DNA of 64,000 nucleotides from CAYXTW01 sp964452645 (GCA_964452645.1 CAYVMO010000013.1:1-64000), one strand, 5' to 3'. Positions 36,479 through 45,894 are shown, counted from the first letter of the stretch. The notes: generated by a model from the letters alone, not told the origin. Made by a program: numbers and translations.

Positions 36479-38479
36479 CTATTTCAGATTTTTATAATAA
36501 TCGCGCATGTTTTCGTAATCCGAACGGCCTTTGCCGTATTTCAAAAACTCAAGGTAATATTTACGTGCATTTTGCCAGTCTCCCTGGCGTGCGGCTACGG
36601 TCAGCCTTATTAACGATGCACCCGGCGAGTGGACATCTTTTGATATAAGCGTATCGGCTAATGATAACGCTTTATCATATTCATTTTTATGAATATAGGC
36701 CAAAGCCAACGCCTCGATTATCGAGGTCGTATCGGGAACAATTCGATGCGCCTTTTGCAGAAGTTTAATCGCCTTATCATAATCTTTCAGCTTTATATAC
36801 AATTGGCCGGCTTCATTTAGTATTGTAAATCTATTCGGCCTCAATTGCAGTACCTTATCATAAAATATTTTACAACTATCATATTGCCCCAGTTTGTCGT
36901 AGACTAATCCTTTAAGCTGCAAATAATTGGAATTATATGGATCCATTTCGACTAACTCATCAGCCAGTTTTCCCGCTTTATAATAGTCACCCTCCTCTAT
37001 AAATTTATATGCCTGTTTAATTTTCTTAATACCGGGAAATAAATCTATTCTTTCCCTGTGGATTTCACGAAAACTGGTCGTATCTCCTTGCGCCAGAAAA
37101 TGATCAGCATAGGCAATCCATCCGGTTATATCCCGATTGCCAAGAAGTGCATGGATACGTTTTTCTGACGGATTTTTTTTGGTACTGACGGTAAGGTAAG
37201 AGAAAGTGCAGAAAAACGTTATTAAAACATATATCAACAAGATTCTTTTCGAGAGAGAATTACTTCCTTTTTCTATTAAATATAATAATAACAATGAAGG
37301 GGCTATCAAACTCAGGGCCATCAAATCCCAGTCTCGCCCCATTGAAAATGGAGTCGCATAAACAAGTAAAAACAGCAATGAACCAAAGGAAAGTAACGCC
37401 AAAAAAAGACTTTTTGAATCCCACGCTGTCTTTTTTTCTCTGCATATTAATAAAGAAATTAAAATCCAGACCCCGGGCAAAATCAGGAATGATATATTCA
37501 GTAGGTCGATAAAATGAGGTAGGCTAAATATAGAATATTCAGGCGAAGACGGTCGTCCGGTAAATGGCGGAAGAATTAAAACTTCGAATCCGAGATTCGT
37601 TCTATAAAGCCATATCAGGAAAAACGATACGGCTATCGCCCCAATCCCCATAAACAGGTAACCGATTTTTCTGATCTCAGGCCGTTTAAATTTTTGAATG
37701 ATTAAAAACATGAATCCCGGGACAAAATAAATAGCCTGAATATGTATAATTAAAGCAAATATGTACGAGCCGATAACGGCGAATAGAAAGCGCCGATTCG
37801 ATAGATATTTGATTGAAAGCCTTAAAAATATCGAGACAGTCGCCCATAAAATAGGGTAAAATTCGACATAACCAAAAAATAATAAAACCGAGCCGGAAAA
37901 CAGAAATGTCGATAATGCAAGAATCCGATTAAAACGGTCCTCGACGAGTTGCTTGATTATTGACAGGATATTATAGAAATAAACTGCGCCGGAACCGATC
38001 GACATTATACAAAAAGCGATATAGGCCGTATGCCGCGTATATCCACCCAATAAAAACTGTATAAGTCTCAGTACCAGTACGGCACCGGGTTCGGTCGACC
38101 GGAGTATATACGATTTGCCCCTACCATACATTTCAAGCCAGGAATAACTATCGCCGAGAAATTGGGTCTCGATCCGAAATATTATGAATATTGCGGTACA
38201 AAGAGCAACGAATATCAACCGTGGCAGTATTTTGTCTCCCCACAGCCATCTGTCTATTTTATTAATCGCAAGATCGATCGTTTTTTCCGGTATGGGACCG
38301 AACATCAGGTATATGATCAAAATGAATATGAAAACATACAGATAGGTGAATATGTCGGGCAGAAAGTGTAAATGATCAAATCCCCACATCGGAGTCGGAG
38401 GCAGAAATGAGGCCAATCCGAAAAATGCGAAAGTAGCAATTATGGAAATATTAATAATATAATTCTTGATTGCATTCAT
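36479..38479 (-). CDS. GT-C-like multi-span membrane protein with C-terminal TPRs
   Basis: A 666-residue protein. Residues 1-450 contain about 11 membrane spans with a first large loop bearing FLGDSYSWLEMYGRGKSYILRSTEPG. That placing of acidic residues in the first extracytoplasmic loop is a feature of GT-C glycosyltransferases (PMT, ArnT type), though a clean DE or EXD motif is not seen. The last 200 residues are TPR repeats (YDKLGQYDSCKIFYDKVLQL, LYIKLKDYDKAIKLLQKA). Such GT-C/TPR proteins are common in uncultured FCB and PVC bacteria and may glycosylate exported proteins or lipids. The substrate is unknown. It is convergent with the small paralogue pair. Confidence 0.8.
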   Translation of the reverse strand: MNAIKNYIINISIIATFAFFGLASFLPPTPMWGFDHLHFLPDIFTYLYVFIFILIIYLMFGPIPEKTIDLAINKIDRWLWGDKILPRLIFVALCTAIFIIFRIETQFLGDSYSWLEMYGRGKSYILRSTEPGAVLVLRLIQFLLGGYTRHTAYIAFCIMSIGSGAVYFYNILSIIKQLVEDRFNRILALSTFLFSGSVLLFFGYVEFYPILWATVSIFLRLSIKYLSNRRFLFAVIGSYIFALIIHIQAIYFVPGFMFLIIQKFKRPEIRKIGYLFMGIGAIAVSFFLIWLYRTNLGFEVLILPPFTGRPSSPEYSIFSLPHFIDLLNISFLILPGVWILISLLICREKKTAWDSKSLFLALLSFGSLLFLLVYATPFSMGRDWDLMALSLIAPSLLLLYLIEKGSNSLSKRILLIYVLITFFCTFSYLTVSTKKNPSEKRIHALLGNRDITGWIAYADHFLAQGDTTSFREIHRERIDLFPGIKKIKQAYKFIEEGDYYKAGKLADELVEMDPYNSNYLQLKGLVYDKLGQYDSCKIFYDKVLQLRPNRFTILNEAGQLYIKLKDYDKAIKLLQKAHRIVPDTTSIIEALALAYIHKNEYDKALSLADTLISKDVHSPGASLIRLTVAARQGDWQNARKYYLEFLKYGKGRSDYENMRDYYKNLK

Positions 38480-38584
38480 ATATTTTTTTCAGTAAATAAA
38501 TCCGCGACAATAATACGGATTTTTGCCATCAGTATCAATGGAATATCAAGATTTCGAGACGAAGATATATCACAATAAATCGAT

Positions 38585-38716
38585 TTAAGAAATGGAACGG
38601 ATAAGCTCACAAGAACCTACCCAATCCAAATAATATATCTTAAGGCAGAAAGGTGGTGGACCTTCCCGGTACAGAAATGAGTCTATAAGGGTAATATCGA
38701 AGATGTTTATAATATT
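38585..38716 (-). pseudogene. Relic of a dockerin-like C-terminus
   Basis: Reading the minus strand gives NIINIFDITLIDSFLYREGPPPFC followed by a degraded tail with W, GSC and IRS. This matches the end of the intact dockerin-like proteins (NIFDITYLIxYLYLGGPPPCTC...W...CG.PLR) in order, with one codon lost and the tail scrambled. No upstream part of a host protein is readable. It is a remnant of an exported protein gene. Confidence 0.7.
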
Positions 38717-38747
38717 TTTAAAATATCCGCCGTATCTCGAAAATTCC

Positions 38748-38775
38748 TTGACAAATTGGACAAAATTCGTATACT
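38748..38775 (+). promoter_or_regulatory. Candidate promoter of the beta-helix gene
   Basis: TTGACA (38748-38753) and TATACT (38770-38775) with 16 bases between, 35 bases before the ATG at 38811. Both boxes are near consensus. Confidence 0.6.
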
Positions 38776-38810
38776 TTAAAAATAAAGTACATCCCAGGAC
38801 GGAGAGGCAC

Positions 38811-39920
38811 ATGCACAAATTTTTAATGACTGTTTGCCTGATAATATTAATTTTTATTTTTATGGCTTCCGGTTATTCCAAGACAATTATAGTTCCGGGC
38901 GACGCCTCGACTATCCAGGACGGCATTGGAACCGCCGACGATTTCGATACGGTCGTAGTCCTGCCGGGAACTTATTCCGAAAATCTTATTTTATCGGGGA
39001 GGGAAGTTGTGGTCCTATCTTCCGGGGGACCCGACGTTACGATCCTTCAGCCGCTTGATCCCGATCTTCCCGTCCTGACGATCGATAATGCCCCGACGTT
39101 GCGCGGGAGGGATGGTCGTAATTTTCAGCCGGTGTTTTCCGGCTTTATGATTGACGGCGGCAATCTCAGTCATACGATTTATATCGATGGGCCGACCGAT
39201 GCGATTATCATGGATAATATTTTCTGCAATAATATTCCGATCAGTGTCTATGACAAGGCGGTTATCGTTTGCTATGGCGACAGCAGTGCGCCCTTGATTG
39301 AACGAAATACCTTTTATGGCAATTACGGTTTGACATGCGTCTGGATCATTGAGGGGCGCGGCCGGATTATTAACAACACTTTCGAAGCCAACAAATCCGC
39401 CTTTTACTGCAATAGCGGTTTGGGCGAAGCCTTAAACAATATCGCGGTGAATAATGTCGGAACGGCTATTGACGGCAGTTTCGGCAAGATGGATTATAAC
39501 GATGTCTGGAATAATACATCTGACTATGGTTGAGGATGCGAGGCGGGACCGCATGATTTTTCAGCGGATCCGCTATTTGCCGGTTCGGCAACCCATGATT
39601 ATTCATTAGTGCCATCATCGCCGTGTATTGATGCCGGCGATCCGGATACAACTTACAACGATCCGGACGGAACGCGCAATGATGTCGGCGCTCTTTCCTA
39701 CGATCATAATATGGTTTACATATGCGGAGACGCTAGCGGTGACGGTTCGGTGAACATTTTTGACGTAACTTTTGTAATCAGTTACCTTTATCTGGGTGGC
39801 CCGCCTCCGGATCCGCTCTGGGTGGCCGATGTCAATAATGATAGTATGATAAATATCTTCGATATCACCGATTTGATAGGCTATTTATATCTGGGTGGGT
39901 CCGAACCGAATTGCCCCTGA
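38811..39920 (+). pseudogene. Beta-helix/dockerin-like protein gene interrupted by in-frame TGA
   Basis: Reading one frame from ATG 38811 to TGA 39918 gives 370 codons with a single internal stop, TGA at 39531-39533 (codon 241). The first part has a signal peptide (MTVCLIILIFIFMASGYS) and a right-handed parallel beta-helix (IIVPGDASTIQDGIGTADDF, VVVLPGTYSENLILSG, NTFYGNYGL, NNTFEANKSAFYC). After the TGA the same fold continues with CEAGPHDFSADPLF and PSSPCIDAGDPD, then an EF-hand pair (NIFDVTFVISYLYLGG, NIFDITDLIGYLYLGG). TGA is a normal stop elsewhere here, so this is probably a nonsense mutation. The promoter and GGAG ribosome site are intact, so a truncated helix may still be made. It lacks the CGxPLR tail of the other proteins. 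Confidence 0.8.
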
Positions 39921-40001
39921 AGCCGATGTTAATCGGTTTCATATCAACAATAATGATATCGATCTTTTCATTATTTCGTTCCCATTCATTTTGGCGGTTC
40001 T

Positions 40002-40124
40002 GACGAATTTAAGCTTGCCAGGTGCCACCGGCTGAATCAGGATAAATCAACCAGCGGTGTCTATTTTTGTCAGTTAATAGCCGGGGAGTTAGCGGCCACA
40101 CAAAAAATGATATTGGTGAAATAG
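40002..40124 (+). pseudogene. Relic of a type IX-like C-terminal sorting domain
   Basis: The frame ends SGVYFCQLIAGELAATQKMI-LVK-stop. This is the classic end of FlgD-like/T9SS sorting domains (SGVYFYRLxAGxFxxTKKMxLxK). Before it, DEFKLARCHRLNQDKSTS matches the strand (xFKxAGYHRLxWDGxDKSGxxVSS) with a deletion of about eight residues. No upstream protein or NYPNPFN motif is found, so it is a fragment. The rest of 39921-40364 holds only a promoter for the next gene. Confidence 0.7.
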
Positions 40125-40211
40125 TTACTTGTAATTTATATAAGCTTTTGGCCCTCAGGCGGTTCTATCAATAACGCCGATTTATCGGTATTTAATGGAA
40201 TCGCTTTTTGC

Positions 40212-40240
40212 TTGACAAATAGGCCAGGATTGACAATATT
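40212..40240 (+). promoter_or_regulatory. Candidate promoter of the GEVED/dockerin gene
   Basis: TTGACA (40212-40217) and AATATT (40235-40240) with 17 bases between. The leader would be about 115 bases before the GTG start at 40365. A second TTGACA overlaps at 40230. Confidence 0.45.
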
Positions 40241-40364
40241 TGCAGTGTAAGGTTCCGGGGCTTTGTGAGTTGGCGCCTAAATAGCCTTACCATTGAATCT
40301 CTGCTCTTGTTGAAAACTTAATACCTATAATAATATATTCATTCTCTTTCCAAAGGAGGAAAAA

Positions 40365-42443
40365 GTGAAAAAAGCATGTCTAGTTTTAATCTGCATGTTC
40401 TTCTTCGCGGTCGGCTGGTGTTTGGCTGATGATGTCATCGTAAGCGCCAACGGTACTGCCGGATTCTCCAAATCCGATGTAGTGGATGAACATCCGCAGA
40501 GCGCTACTAAAGATGTAACTTGTCCTGATGGTTCTTTATGGAGCCAGACGCCGCACGGGCCAAGCGATAGCTGGTCAGCGGCGACATCTGATTTAGGTCC
40601 AACACAACAATATCTGGTTTATGACAACTTTGCCGGTGCTGCCGGCGCCAACGCAATCAGATTCTGGGGACTTAATGCCTACAATGCCGGCGCCTGGGCG
40701 CCGTGTTCCGAGAACCCAGTGCCATTCACAATTACATTCTATGCCGATACGAACGGTTACCCCGGACCCGTCCTGGCAACCTATAATGAAACACTTACGG
40801 GTGTTGGAACCGGTGTGTTTTATGCCACCAGTTATGAATTGATGGAATATAACACTATTTTGGACCCCGTCCCTCCACTAACGGGTCAGATTGAGTGGGT
40901 TTCGGTACAGGGTGGGGGTGATCCGACCTGTTGGTTTTTATGGATGAGCAGCGGTGATATTTTCGACGGTTCCAGCTATCAATGGGATGGTTCAAACCTC
41001 AATGTTTATGGATATGATAATGCCTTCTGCCTGTATACTGAGTTGCCGGGTGAAGATTGGGGTGATGCACCAGATTCGTATCAGACGCTTGCAGCAAGTA
41101 ATGGGGCCCTGCACCCAATTGTCCCCGGTATGTTTTTAGGTACCGCAATTGACGGCGAGGCCGACGGCCAACCATCACCCTCGGCTTTATTAGATGATAA
41201 CACCGGTTTCCCCGATGACGAAGATGGTGTTGTCTTTACGAATCTGGTTGTAATTGGCAATATAGTTAATGTCAAGGTTACCGCCTCTATGCCCGGATTC
41301 CTTGATGCCTGGGTTGATTTCAATGACAACGGCACTTGGGCTGACGCCGGAGAGAATATTTTCTTTACCCAGCCATTGAATCCGGGAGTCAACATGTTGA
41401 GTTTCACCGTTCCCGCCGGGATCGCGCCCGGAACTACTTACAGCCGCTGGCGGTATAGTTCGGTTGGTGGATTGCCCTTTGATGGTCCTGGGCCCGACGG
41501 CGAGGTCGAAGATTATCGTGTCTTTATCCAGGAACCTCTGGAAAATATTAAGTGGTATCAGCCGCCCGATCTGGATAATACCGGTATGGATGTTGACATG
41601 TTTCCGTGGGAATCTCCAGATATTGATGGTTTGACCGATGATTTCTTGTGCACGCAAACCGGCCCGATTACCGATATTCATTTCTGGGCCTCGTTTTTTG
41701 AAGATGTCGTTCCCCCGTTGCCGTTCCAGGTTTTTGAGGTTACCATATATTCCGATATTCCGGCCGGTGTATATGCTCCCTGGAGTATGCCGGGTGAAAT
41801 TCTCTGGAGATATTATTTCACGCCCGGCGGCTATCTGGTTACACAGGTTACCGATAATAATCCGGAAGATTATTATTATTCCATCCCACAACTATTTTGG
41901 TTGAACGACGATCATCTTAATTGTTATCAGTATGATTTCTTCATTGATCCCGATAGCGCCTTTTTCCAGGAAGAGGGAATAATCTATTGGCTCGGTATCA
42001 GAGATATGACTTATGATGGAACGTATCGATTCGGGTGGAAAACAACCACATTGGATACACGCTGGAACGATGATGCCACTTATCTGTGTGACCCGCCTAT
42101 GTTCTGGTGCGATATACATTATCCGCCGGGACACGAGTTTATGGATTTATCGCTCGATCTGGCTTTTGCGTTATCGACCGAACAAGCCTGCGACTGCCAG
42201 CCAGGCGAAGCCAACGCCGACGGTACAATTAACATTTTTGATATTACCTATTTAATAACCTATCTGTATCTGGGTGGCCCGGCGCCCGTTCCATATGCAC
42301 TCTGCAACGGCGATCCTAATTGTGACTGTACCTGCAATATTTTTGATATCACATACTTAATTCAATTCCTGTATTTAAGTGGCCCGCCACCATGCACGTG
42401 CCAGCAGTGGCTGGCCGCCTGCGGCCCACCGCTGAGGAAGTAA
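40365..42443 (+). CDS. Exported GEVED-domain protein with dockerin-like tail
   Basis: A 692-residue exported protein. Signal peptide MKKACLVLICMFFFAVGWCLA. A GEVED domain is centred on DWGDAPDSYQTLAASNGALH, DDEDGVVF, AWVDFNDNGTWADAGE, and DGPGPDGEVEDYRVF. A following domain (IKWYQPPDLDNTGMDVDMFP, IDGLTDDFLCTQTGPITDI, FWASF) has the pattern of the DUF7901-like family. The tail is an EF-hand pair, NIFDITYLITYLYLGG and NIFDITYLIQFLYLSG, ending CTCQQWLAACGPPLRK. Start is GTG at 40365 with AAAGGAGG 5 bases upstream. It is probably exported to the surface; no enzyme motif is visible. A terminator follows. Confidence 0.88.
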   Translation: MKKACLVLICMFFFAVGWCLADDVIVSANGTAGFSKSDVVDEHPQSATKDVTCPDGSLWSQTPHGPSDSWSAATSDLGPTQQYLVYDNFAGAAGANAIRFWGLNAYNAGAWAPCSENPVPFTITFYADTNGYPGPVLATYNETLTGVGTGVFYATSYELMEYNTILDPVPPLTGQIEWVSVQGGGDPTCWFLWMSSGDIFDGSSYQWDGSNLNVYGYDNAFCLYTELPGEDWGDAPDSYQTLAASNGALHPIVPGMFLGTAIDGEADGQPSPSALLDDNTGFPDDEDGVVFTNLVVIGNIVNVKVTASMPGFLDAWVDFNDNGTWADAGENIFFTQPLNPGVNMLSFTVPAGIAPGTTYSRWRYSSVGGLPFDGPGPDGEVEDYRVFIQEPLENIKWYQPPDLDNTGMDVDMFPWESPDIDGLTDDFLCTQTGPITDIHFWASFFEDVVPPLPFQVFEVTIYSDIPAGVYAPWSMPGEILWRYYFTPGGYLVTQVTDNNPEDYYYSIPQLFWLNDDHLNCYQYDFFIDPDSAFFQEEGIIYWLGIRDMTYDGTYRFGWKTTTLDTRWNDDATYLCDPPMFWCDIHYPPGHEFMDLSLDLAFALSTEQACDCQPGEANADGTINIFDITYLITYLYLGGPAPVPYALCNGDPNCDCTCNIFDITYLIQFLYLSGPPPCTCQQWLAACGPPLRK

Positions 42444-42470
42444 GTTACTCTTGATTTCTCTCTTGATTTG

Positions 42471-42498
42471 AAAAGCCCCGCCTGATGGCGGGGCTTTT
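42471..42498 (+). terminator. Intrinsic terminator
   Basis: AAAAGCCCCGCC / GGCGGGGCTTTT with loop TGAT, ending in a T-run. It closes the GEVED/dockerin gene. Confidence 0.9.
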
Positions 42499-42912
42499 GT
42501 AAATTACCGATAATTCAAAAAAAAATCGTTCATAAAAAACCAGGGTGCCTGTTATATTATGATGTCGGCCGACAAGGGGCGATATAAGATTTTATTAAAA
42601 TAGATAATTATAATTCATATAAGCTATTGTCCGCAGATTGATTCCGCCGATGGTACTGATCGCGCGGCAATAGTGATAGTTTTTTGAGGATGTATAAAGA
42701 TATTGGGTGTATCCTTTCAGTATAAGTTTTATAACAGGGATTCACTTTCTGTCCTTTTGAACATTTATAAGGATATCACCTGATAAAGAAGACAGATGTT
42801 TTTATGTTGAAATTTACGCCGATATAATATATCTTGATGGAGTGCAAAAAATTATAAGTCCATAAACCGGCGGCGTTTTTTATGAACCATGATTTGAAGG
42901 GGTTTCTATATT
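42499..42912. other. Non-coding interval
   Basis: AT-rich, no gene, RNA gene or repeat recognised. AAGGGG at about 42897 lies before the next ATG. Confidence 0.6.
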
Positions 42913-43713
42913 ATGGCAATCATTACGATATCGAGAGGATCATATAGCCGGGGTAAGGAAATCGCCCAGAAAGTTGCTGAAAAGCTGGGCTATGAATGTA
43001 TTTCGCGCGATATCATTCTTGAAGCTTCGGAGGATTTTAATATCCCCGAATTGAAACTTATCCGGGCCATTCATGATGCACCTTCGTTATTCGGCCGTTT
43101 GTCTTTGAAAAAAGATAAGTATATCGCCTATTTTCAGGCGGCCCTGACAAAGCATTTTCGCAGGGACAATATTGTCTATCATGGCCTGGCGGGACATTTT
43201 TTTGTTTCCGGAATTCCGCACGTGCTCAAGATTCGGATCATCGCCGATTTTAAGGATCGCGTTAAGTGGGAAATGGAACGAGAGGGAATATCGAAATCCG
43301 AGGCTGCAAATGTTTTGAAGAAGGATGATAACCAGCGCAGAAAATGGAGCAAGCATCTTTATGGTATCGATCCCTGGGATCCTAATTTGTATTCGCTGGT
43401 TTTGCATATTCACAAACTGACCGTCGATGATGCCACGCACCTTATTTGTGAAGCCGCCAAAGCGAAGGCGTTCCAAACGACCCGGGAATCGCAGCAACTG
43501 ATGGATGATTTGGCTCTTTCATCCGAAGTCAGAGCTATCCTGTTGGGTGTAAACCTCGATACCGAAGTAACGTCGCTGAACGGTGTCGTTTCGATCCGGA
43601 TTACGGCTCCGATTGCGCATGAAAAATCGCTGGTCGAGAAAATACAATCGGCTATCCGGGGTATCAGTGATATCAAAGATATCCGGGTGAATATCAAGCC
43701 GTCGTCGCTCTAG
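42913..43713 (+). CDS. Cytidylate-kinase-like family protein
   Basis: A 266-residue protein. Residues 1-200 match the cytidylate-kinase-like family: IITISRGSYSRGKEIAQKVAEKLGYECISRDIILEAS at the start, then VYHGLAGHFFVSGIPHVLKIRI and KKDDNQRRKWSKHLYGIDPWD. The usual glycine-rich GSGGREIA loop reads GSYSRGKEIA, so nucleotide binding may be altered. The last 65 residues (AILLGVNLDTEVTSLNGVVS to IRVNIKPSSL) look like a small alpha/beta BON-type fold, which is inference. The role of the family is unsettled; it is often found near signalling genes. It is isolated by 200 to 400 bases on each side. Confidence 0.8.
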   Translation: MAIITISRGSYSRGKEIAQKVAEKLGYECISRDIILEASEDFNIPELKLIRAIHDAPSLFGRLSLKKDKYIAYFQAALTKHFRRDNIVYHGLAGHFFVSGIPHVLKIRIIADFKDRVKWEMEREGISKSEAANVLKKDDNQRRKWSKHLYGIDPWDPNLYSLVLHIHKLTVDDATHLICEAAKAKAFQTTRESQQLMDDLALSSEVRAILLGVNLDTEVTSLNGVVSIRITAPIAHEKSLVEKIQSAIRGISDIKDIRVNIKPSSL

Positions 43714-43795
43714 TACGAAGAATAAATCCTTCTTGGCGTCCTTTAATTTTATTTTTAATTTTTCCGGGGAATTTTTAATTATATATAATTTTTTG

Positions 43796-43824
43796 TTGAC
43801 ATAAAATTGAGCGAATATTAAAAT
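43796..43824 (+). promoter_or_regulatory. Near-consensus promoter of the leader RNA
   Basis: TTGACA (43796-43801), 17 bases, then TAAAAT (43819-43824). Transcription should begin near 43831. Confidence 0.65.
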
Positions 43825-43830
43825 TCAGTT

Positions 43831-44081
43831 TTAAGGACAATAGCTATCGATGGAGTGCAAGGTGCCGGAAAGTGCCCTTTGAAAGGCATATGTCCCGGTC
43901 ACCGAAGCGTGTGAGTATGTACGCAAGGCTCGAATTATCGGACTTTGAGAGAAAATAGATGAAACGCTATCGTAAATTAATTATCGTATGGAGTTTGCGA
44001 AATGCGGTTTGATCGTCGCCGCTTTTGCCGTTTTTCCCGGCTATTAGAGCCGCCCAATTTTTAGGGCGGCCTTTTTTTTAA
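43831..44081 (+). ncRNA. Structured leader RNA upstream of the asparagine synthetase relative
   Basis: About 250 bases lie between a strong promoter and an intrinsic terminator, and the next gene's ribosome site AAGGAG (44092) follows 12 bases beyond the T-run. Visible pairings include GGTG-CCGG (43861-43868) with CCGG-CACC (43895-43903, one bulge), TGCC/GGCA inside it (43873/43885), and GCGT/ACGC (43907/43921) around a 10-base loop. No open frame of note is present. It matches no riboswitch, T-box, 6S, SRP or RNase P core that I can recall. It is either a terminator-controlled leader for the gene at 44105 or a free small RNA. Confidence 0.55.
44049..44079 (+). terminator. Terminator within the leader
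   Basis: GCCGCCC (44049-44055) pairs with GGGCGGC (44064-44070), then CTTTTTTTT. It lies before the translation start at 44105, which is the layout of an attenuator. Confidence 0.88.
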
Positions 44082-44104
44082 CATTTTTTATAAGGAGATT
44101 TTAC

Positions 44105-45100
44105 GTGAGACATTTTTCAGTGGCCGCAGGTGAATATGCAAAAACAACTCTGCTTCGCTCCAAACTTCTGAGAGCGGCACGACGGTGGTTTGATGAACAT
44201 TCTTTTTTGGAAATTTGTGTCCCCCATATTACCGGAGCGACAGGGTCGTGCGAGTGGTTTCCGAATGCAATGCCGGTCACAATGTATAATGATCTTGGCA
44301 AAGAAACGAATATGTTTCTTCGCCAAACGGGCCAACTGTATCTCGAAGCCTTCACCGTAGCGCATAACAGAGTCTTTACTATCGGCCCATCATTTCGGCA
44401 GGAGAGAAAAATAACGCACCGTCACTTATGTGAATTCACGCTGATTGAGTTTGAGGGACGGGATTTCGAATTGGATGGCTTAATGGATAACATTGAATCG
44501 CTTATAAAAAATATGTATTGTGAAGCTGCAGTCATATATCCCAATAAGCAACTGGATAAGTATATTGAAGATCCGTTCCGGCGAATCAAGTACCGTGAAG
44601 CGGTACAGCTATTGCAACGTAATGGCGTCGAAATCGAGTATGGCGACGATTTCGGTAATATCGAGGAGCATACTCTCTGTCGTCTGCTCGATCAGATACC
44701 GACGTTTGTCACCCATTATCCGTCGAATCCAAGGCCAAAAAAAGGCGGCGTCATAAAATTCTTTTCTATGAAACGGGATAATGGAGTAACGATTTGTTGT
44801 GATTTACTCTTACCGATGGTCGGCGAATCTGTCGGCGGCGCGGTCCGGGAAGGTTCGGCGGAGCAATGCAAAAAGCAATTTAGAGAATCATATATGTTTG
44901 ATCATCTGACTCAAGCTGGAATCGATCCGGGACAATTTCAGTGGTATTTTGAAATTCTTAACAAGGGTGACGGCCAATCCAGCGGATGCGGCATCGGTTT
45001 CGACCGCGTGGTCCAGTCAGTTCTGGTTACCGAACAAAATGACGCCAGTATAAAGAGTGCGGTGGAATTACCGCGTTCGCCCGATTACCTGGTACCATGA
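44105..45100 (+). CDS. AsnRS-like asparagine synthetase relative (AS-AR type)
   Basis: A 331-residue class II aminoacyl-tRNA-synthetase core without the N-terminal OB anticodon-binding domain. Motif 2 is FRQERKITHRHLCEFTLIEF, motif 3 is GCGIGFDRVVQSVL, and the MVGESVGGAVREG stretch matches the AspRS/AsnRS subclass. Archaeal proteins of this form, such as the Pyrococcus asparagine-synthetase-related enzyme, make asparagine from aspartate instead of charging tRNA. That is the likeliest role; a tRNA-modifying activity is the main alternative. Start is GTG at 44105 with AAGGAG about 8 bases upstream. Its structured leader, terminated 24 bases before the start, suggests control by metabolite or tRNA. 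Confidence 0.85.
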   Translation: MRHFSVAAGEYAKTTLLRSKLLRAARRWFDEHSFLEICVPHITGATGSCEWFPNAMPVTMYNDLGKETNMFLRQTGQLYLEAFTVAHNRVFTIGPSFRQERKITHRHLCEFTLIEFEGRDFELDGLMDNIESLIKNMYCEAAVIYPNKQLDKYIEDPFRRIKYREAVQLLQRNGVEIEYGDDFGNIEEHTLCRLLDQIPTFVTHYPSNPRPKKGGVIKFFSMKRDNGVTICCDLLLPMVGESVGGAVREGSAEQCKKQFRESYMFDHLTQAGIDPGQFQWYFEILNKGDGQSSGCGIGFDRVVQSVLVTEQNDASIKSAVELPRSPDYLVP

Positions 45101-45264
45101 AGCGACCGAATGGGCTAATATTTTGCTTTTATTTTTTGGGAAATTCATTATATTTAAAATGAATGTTGCATTGCCGAATAACGGTCCTGATTCCTGAATC
45201 GATTCGGTAGTTTCTGAAATATAGGCAGACTTTCTAAATCGAATTTAGAAGAAAAGAGGTGTCT

Positions 45265-45603
45265 ATGAAAACCTTTGTACTGGTGACAAAGCTTGCCGCT
45301 CATGATGCGCGTCCGATTGAAATCGGCGCCAAACATCGGGATAGGGCCCGCAATAGCGGCGCCTGGCTCAAGGAAGTTGCCGAGAAATGTCCGACTATCG
45401 AGTTCAAAGCTCATTACGCATTAATGGGCTATTGGGATTCGATGCATATTTATGAGGCGCCTGACGAAGAGATGGCCGCCCTGGTCTCGCTTCTCGCGCG
45501 TGAGCATGGCGCCGCCCAGGTGGAAAGCTGGCTGGCCATGCCTTATGAGAGAATTATGAAAATGGCCGAAGACCTCGGTGATCTTAAGGAACCAAATGAA
45601 TAG
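45265..45603 (+). CDS. GYD-domain protein
   Basis: A 112-residue soluble protein. It contains MKTFVLVTKLAAHDARPIEI, FKAHYALMGYWDSMHIYEAP and EEMAALVSLLAREHGAAQVE, the layout of GYD-domain proteins, whose function is unknown. A dimeric ferredoxin-like fold is expected for that family. The open frame also allows a GTG at 45259, but AGAGG lies just before the ATG at 45265. It stands 164 bases after the asparagine-synthetase-like gene. Confidence 0.8.
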   Translation: MKTFVLVTKLAAHDARPIEIGAKHRDRARNSGAWLKEVAEKCPTIEFKAHYALMGYWDSMHIYEAPDEEMAALVSLLAREHGAAQVESWLAMPYERIMKMAEDLGDLKEPNE

Positions 45604-45894
45604 CAATAGCTTACGCTATTTCACAGATCTCTTTGAGTAAGTCAGTTGCCCGGTTTTCAGAATTGCGTTCATAAAATGGTCGGGAATTTCTATCTATAAG
45701 GATATCTGTCCATTTCAAATACCCTAATTTACTGCTGACCAATCAATTACTGTGGCTCTATAAGCCACGAATCTAACTATTCCAAAAAACTCCGCAAATA
45801 TCTCTTTTTCCCCTGAGCTTTGGCCGTAAGGCTAAGTGACTCAATCAAAATGCCGATAAAATGATAATAAGATATTGTAATCTTTGGGATAAAT
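45604..45894. other. Non-coding interval before the giant-protein operon
   Basis: No gene or strong hairpin. It should contain the promoter of the operon starting at 45895, but no near-consensus pair of boxes is evident. Confidence 0.5.

Noticed and set aside
39531..39533. TGA read as selenocysteine or as a recoded sense codon
   Set aside because: No SECIS-like hairpin is apparent just downstream, and other genes here use TGA as a true stop, for example at 54682-54684.
43831..44081. Known riboswitch, T-box, 6S RNA or RNase P
   Set aside because: The conserved core sequences I know for these RNAs are absent, so no family name is given.
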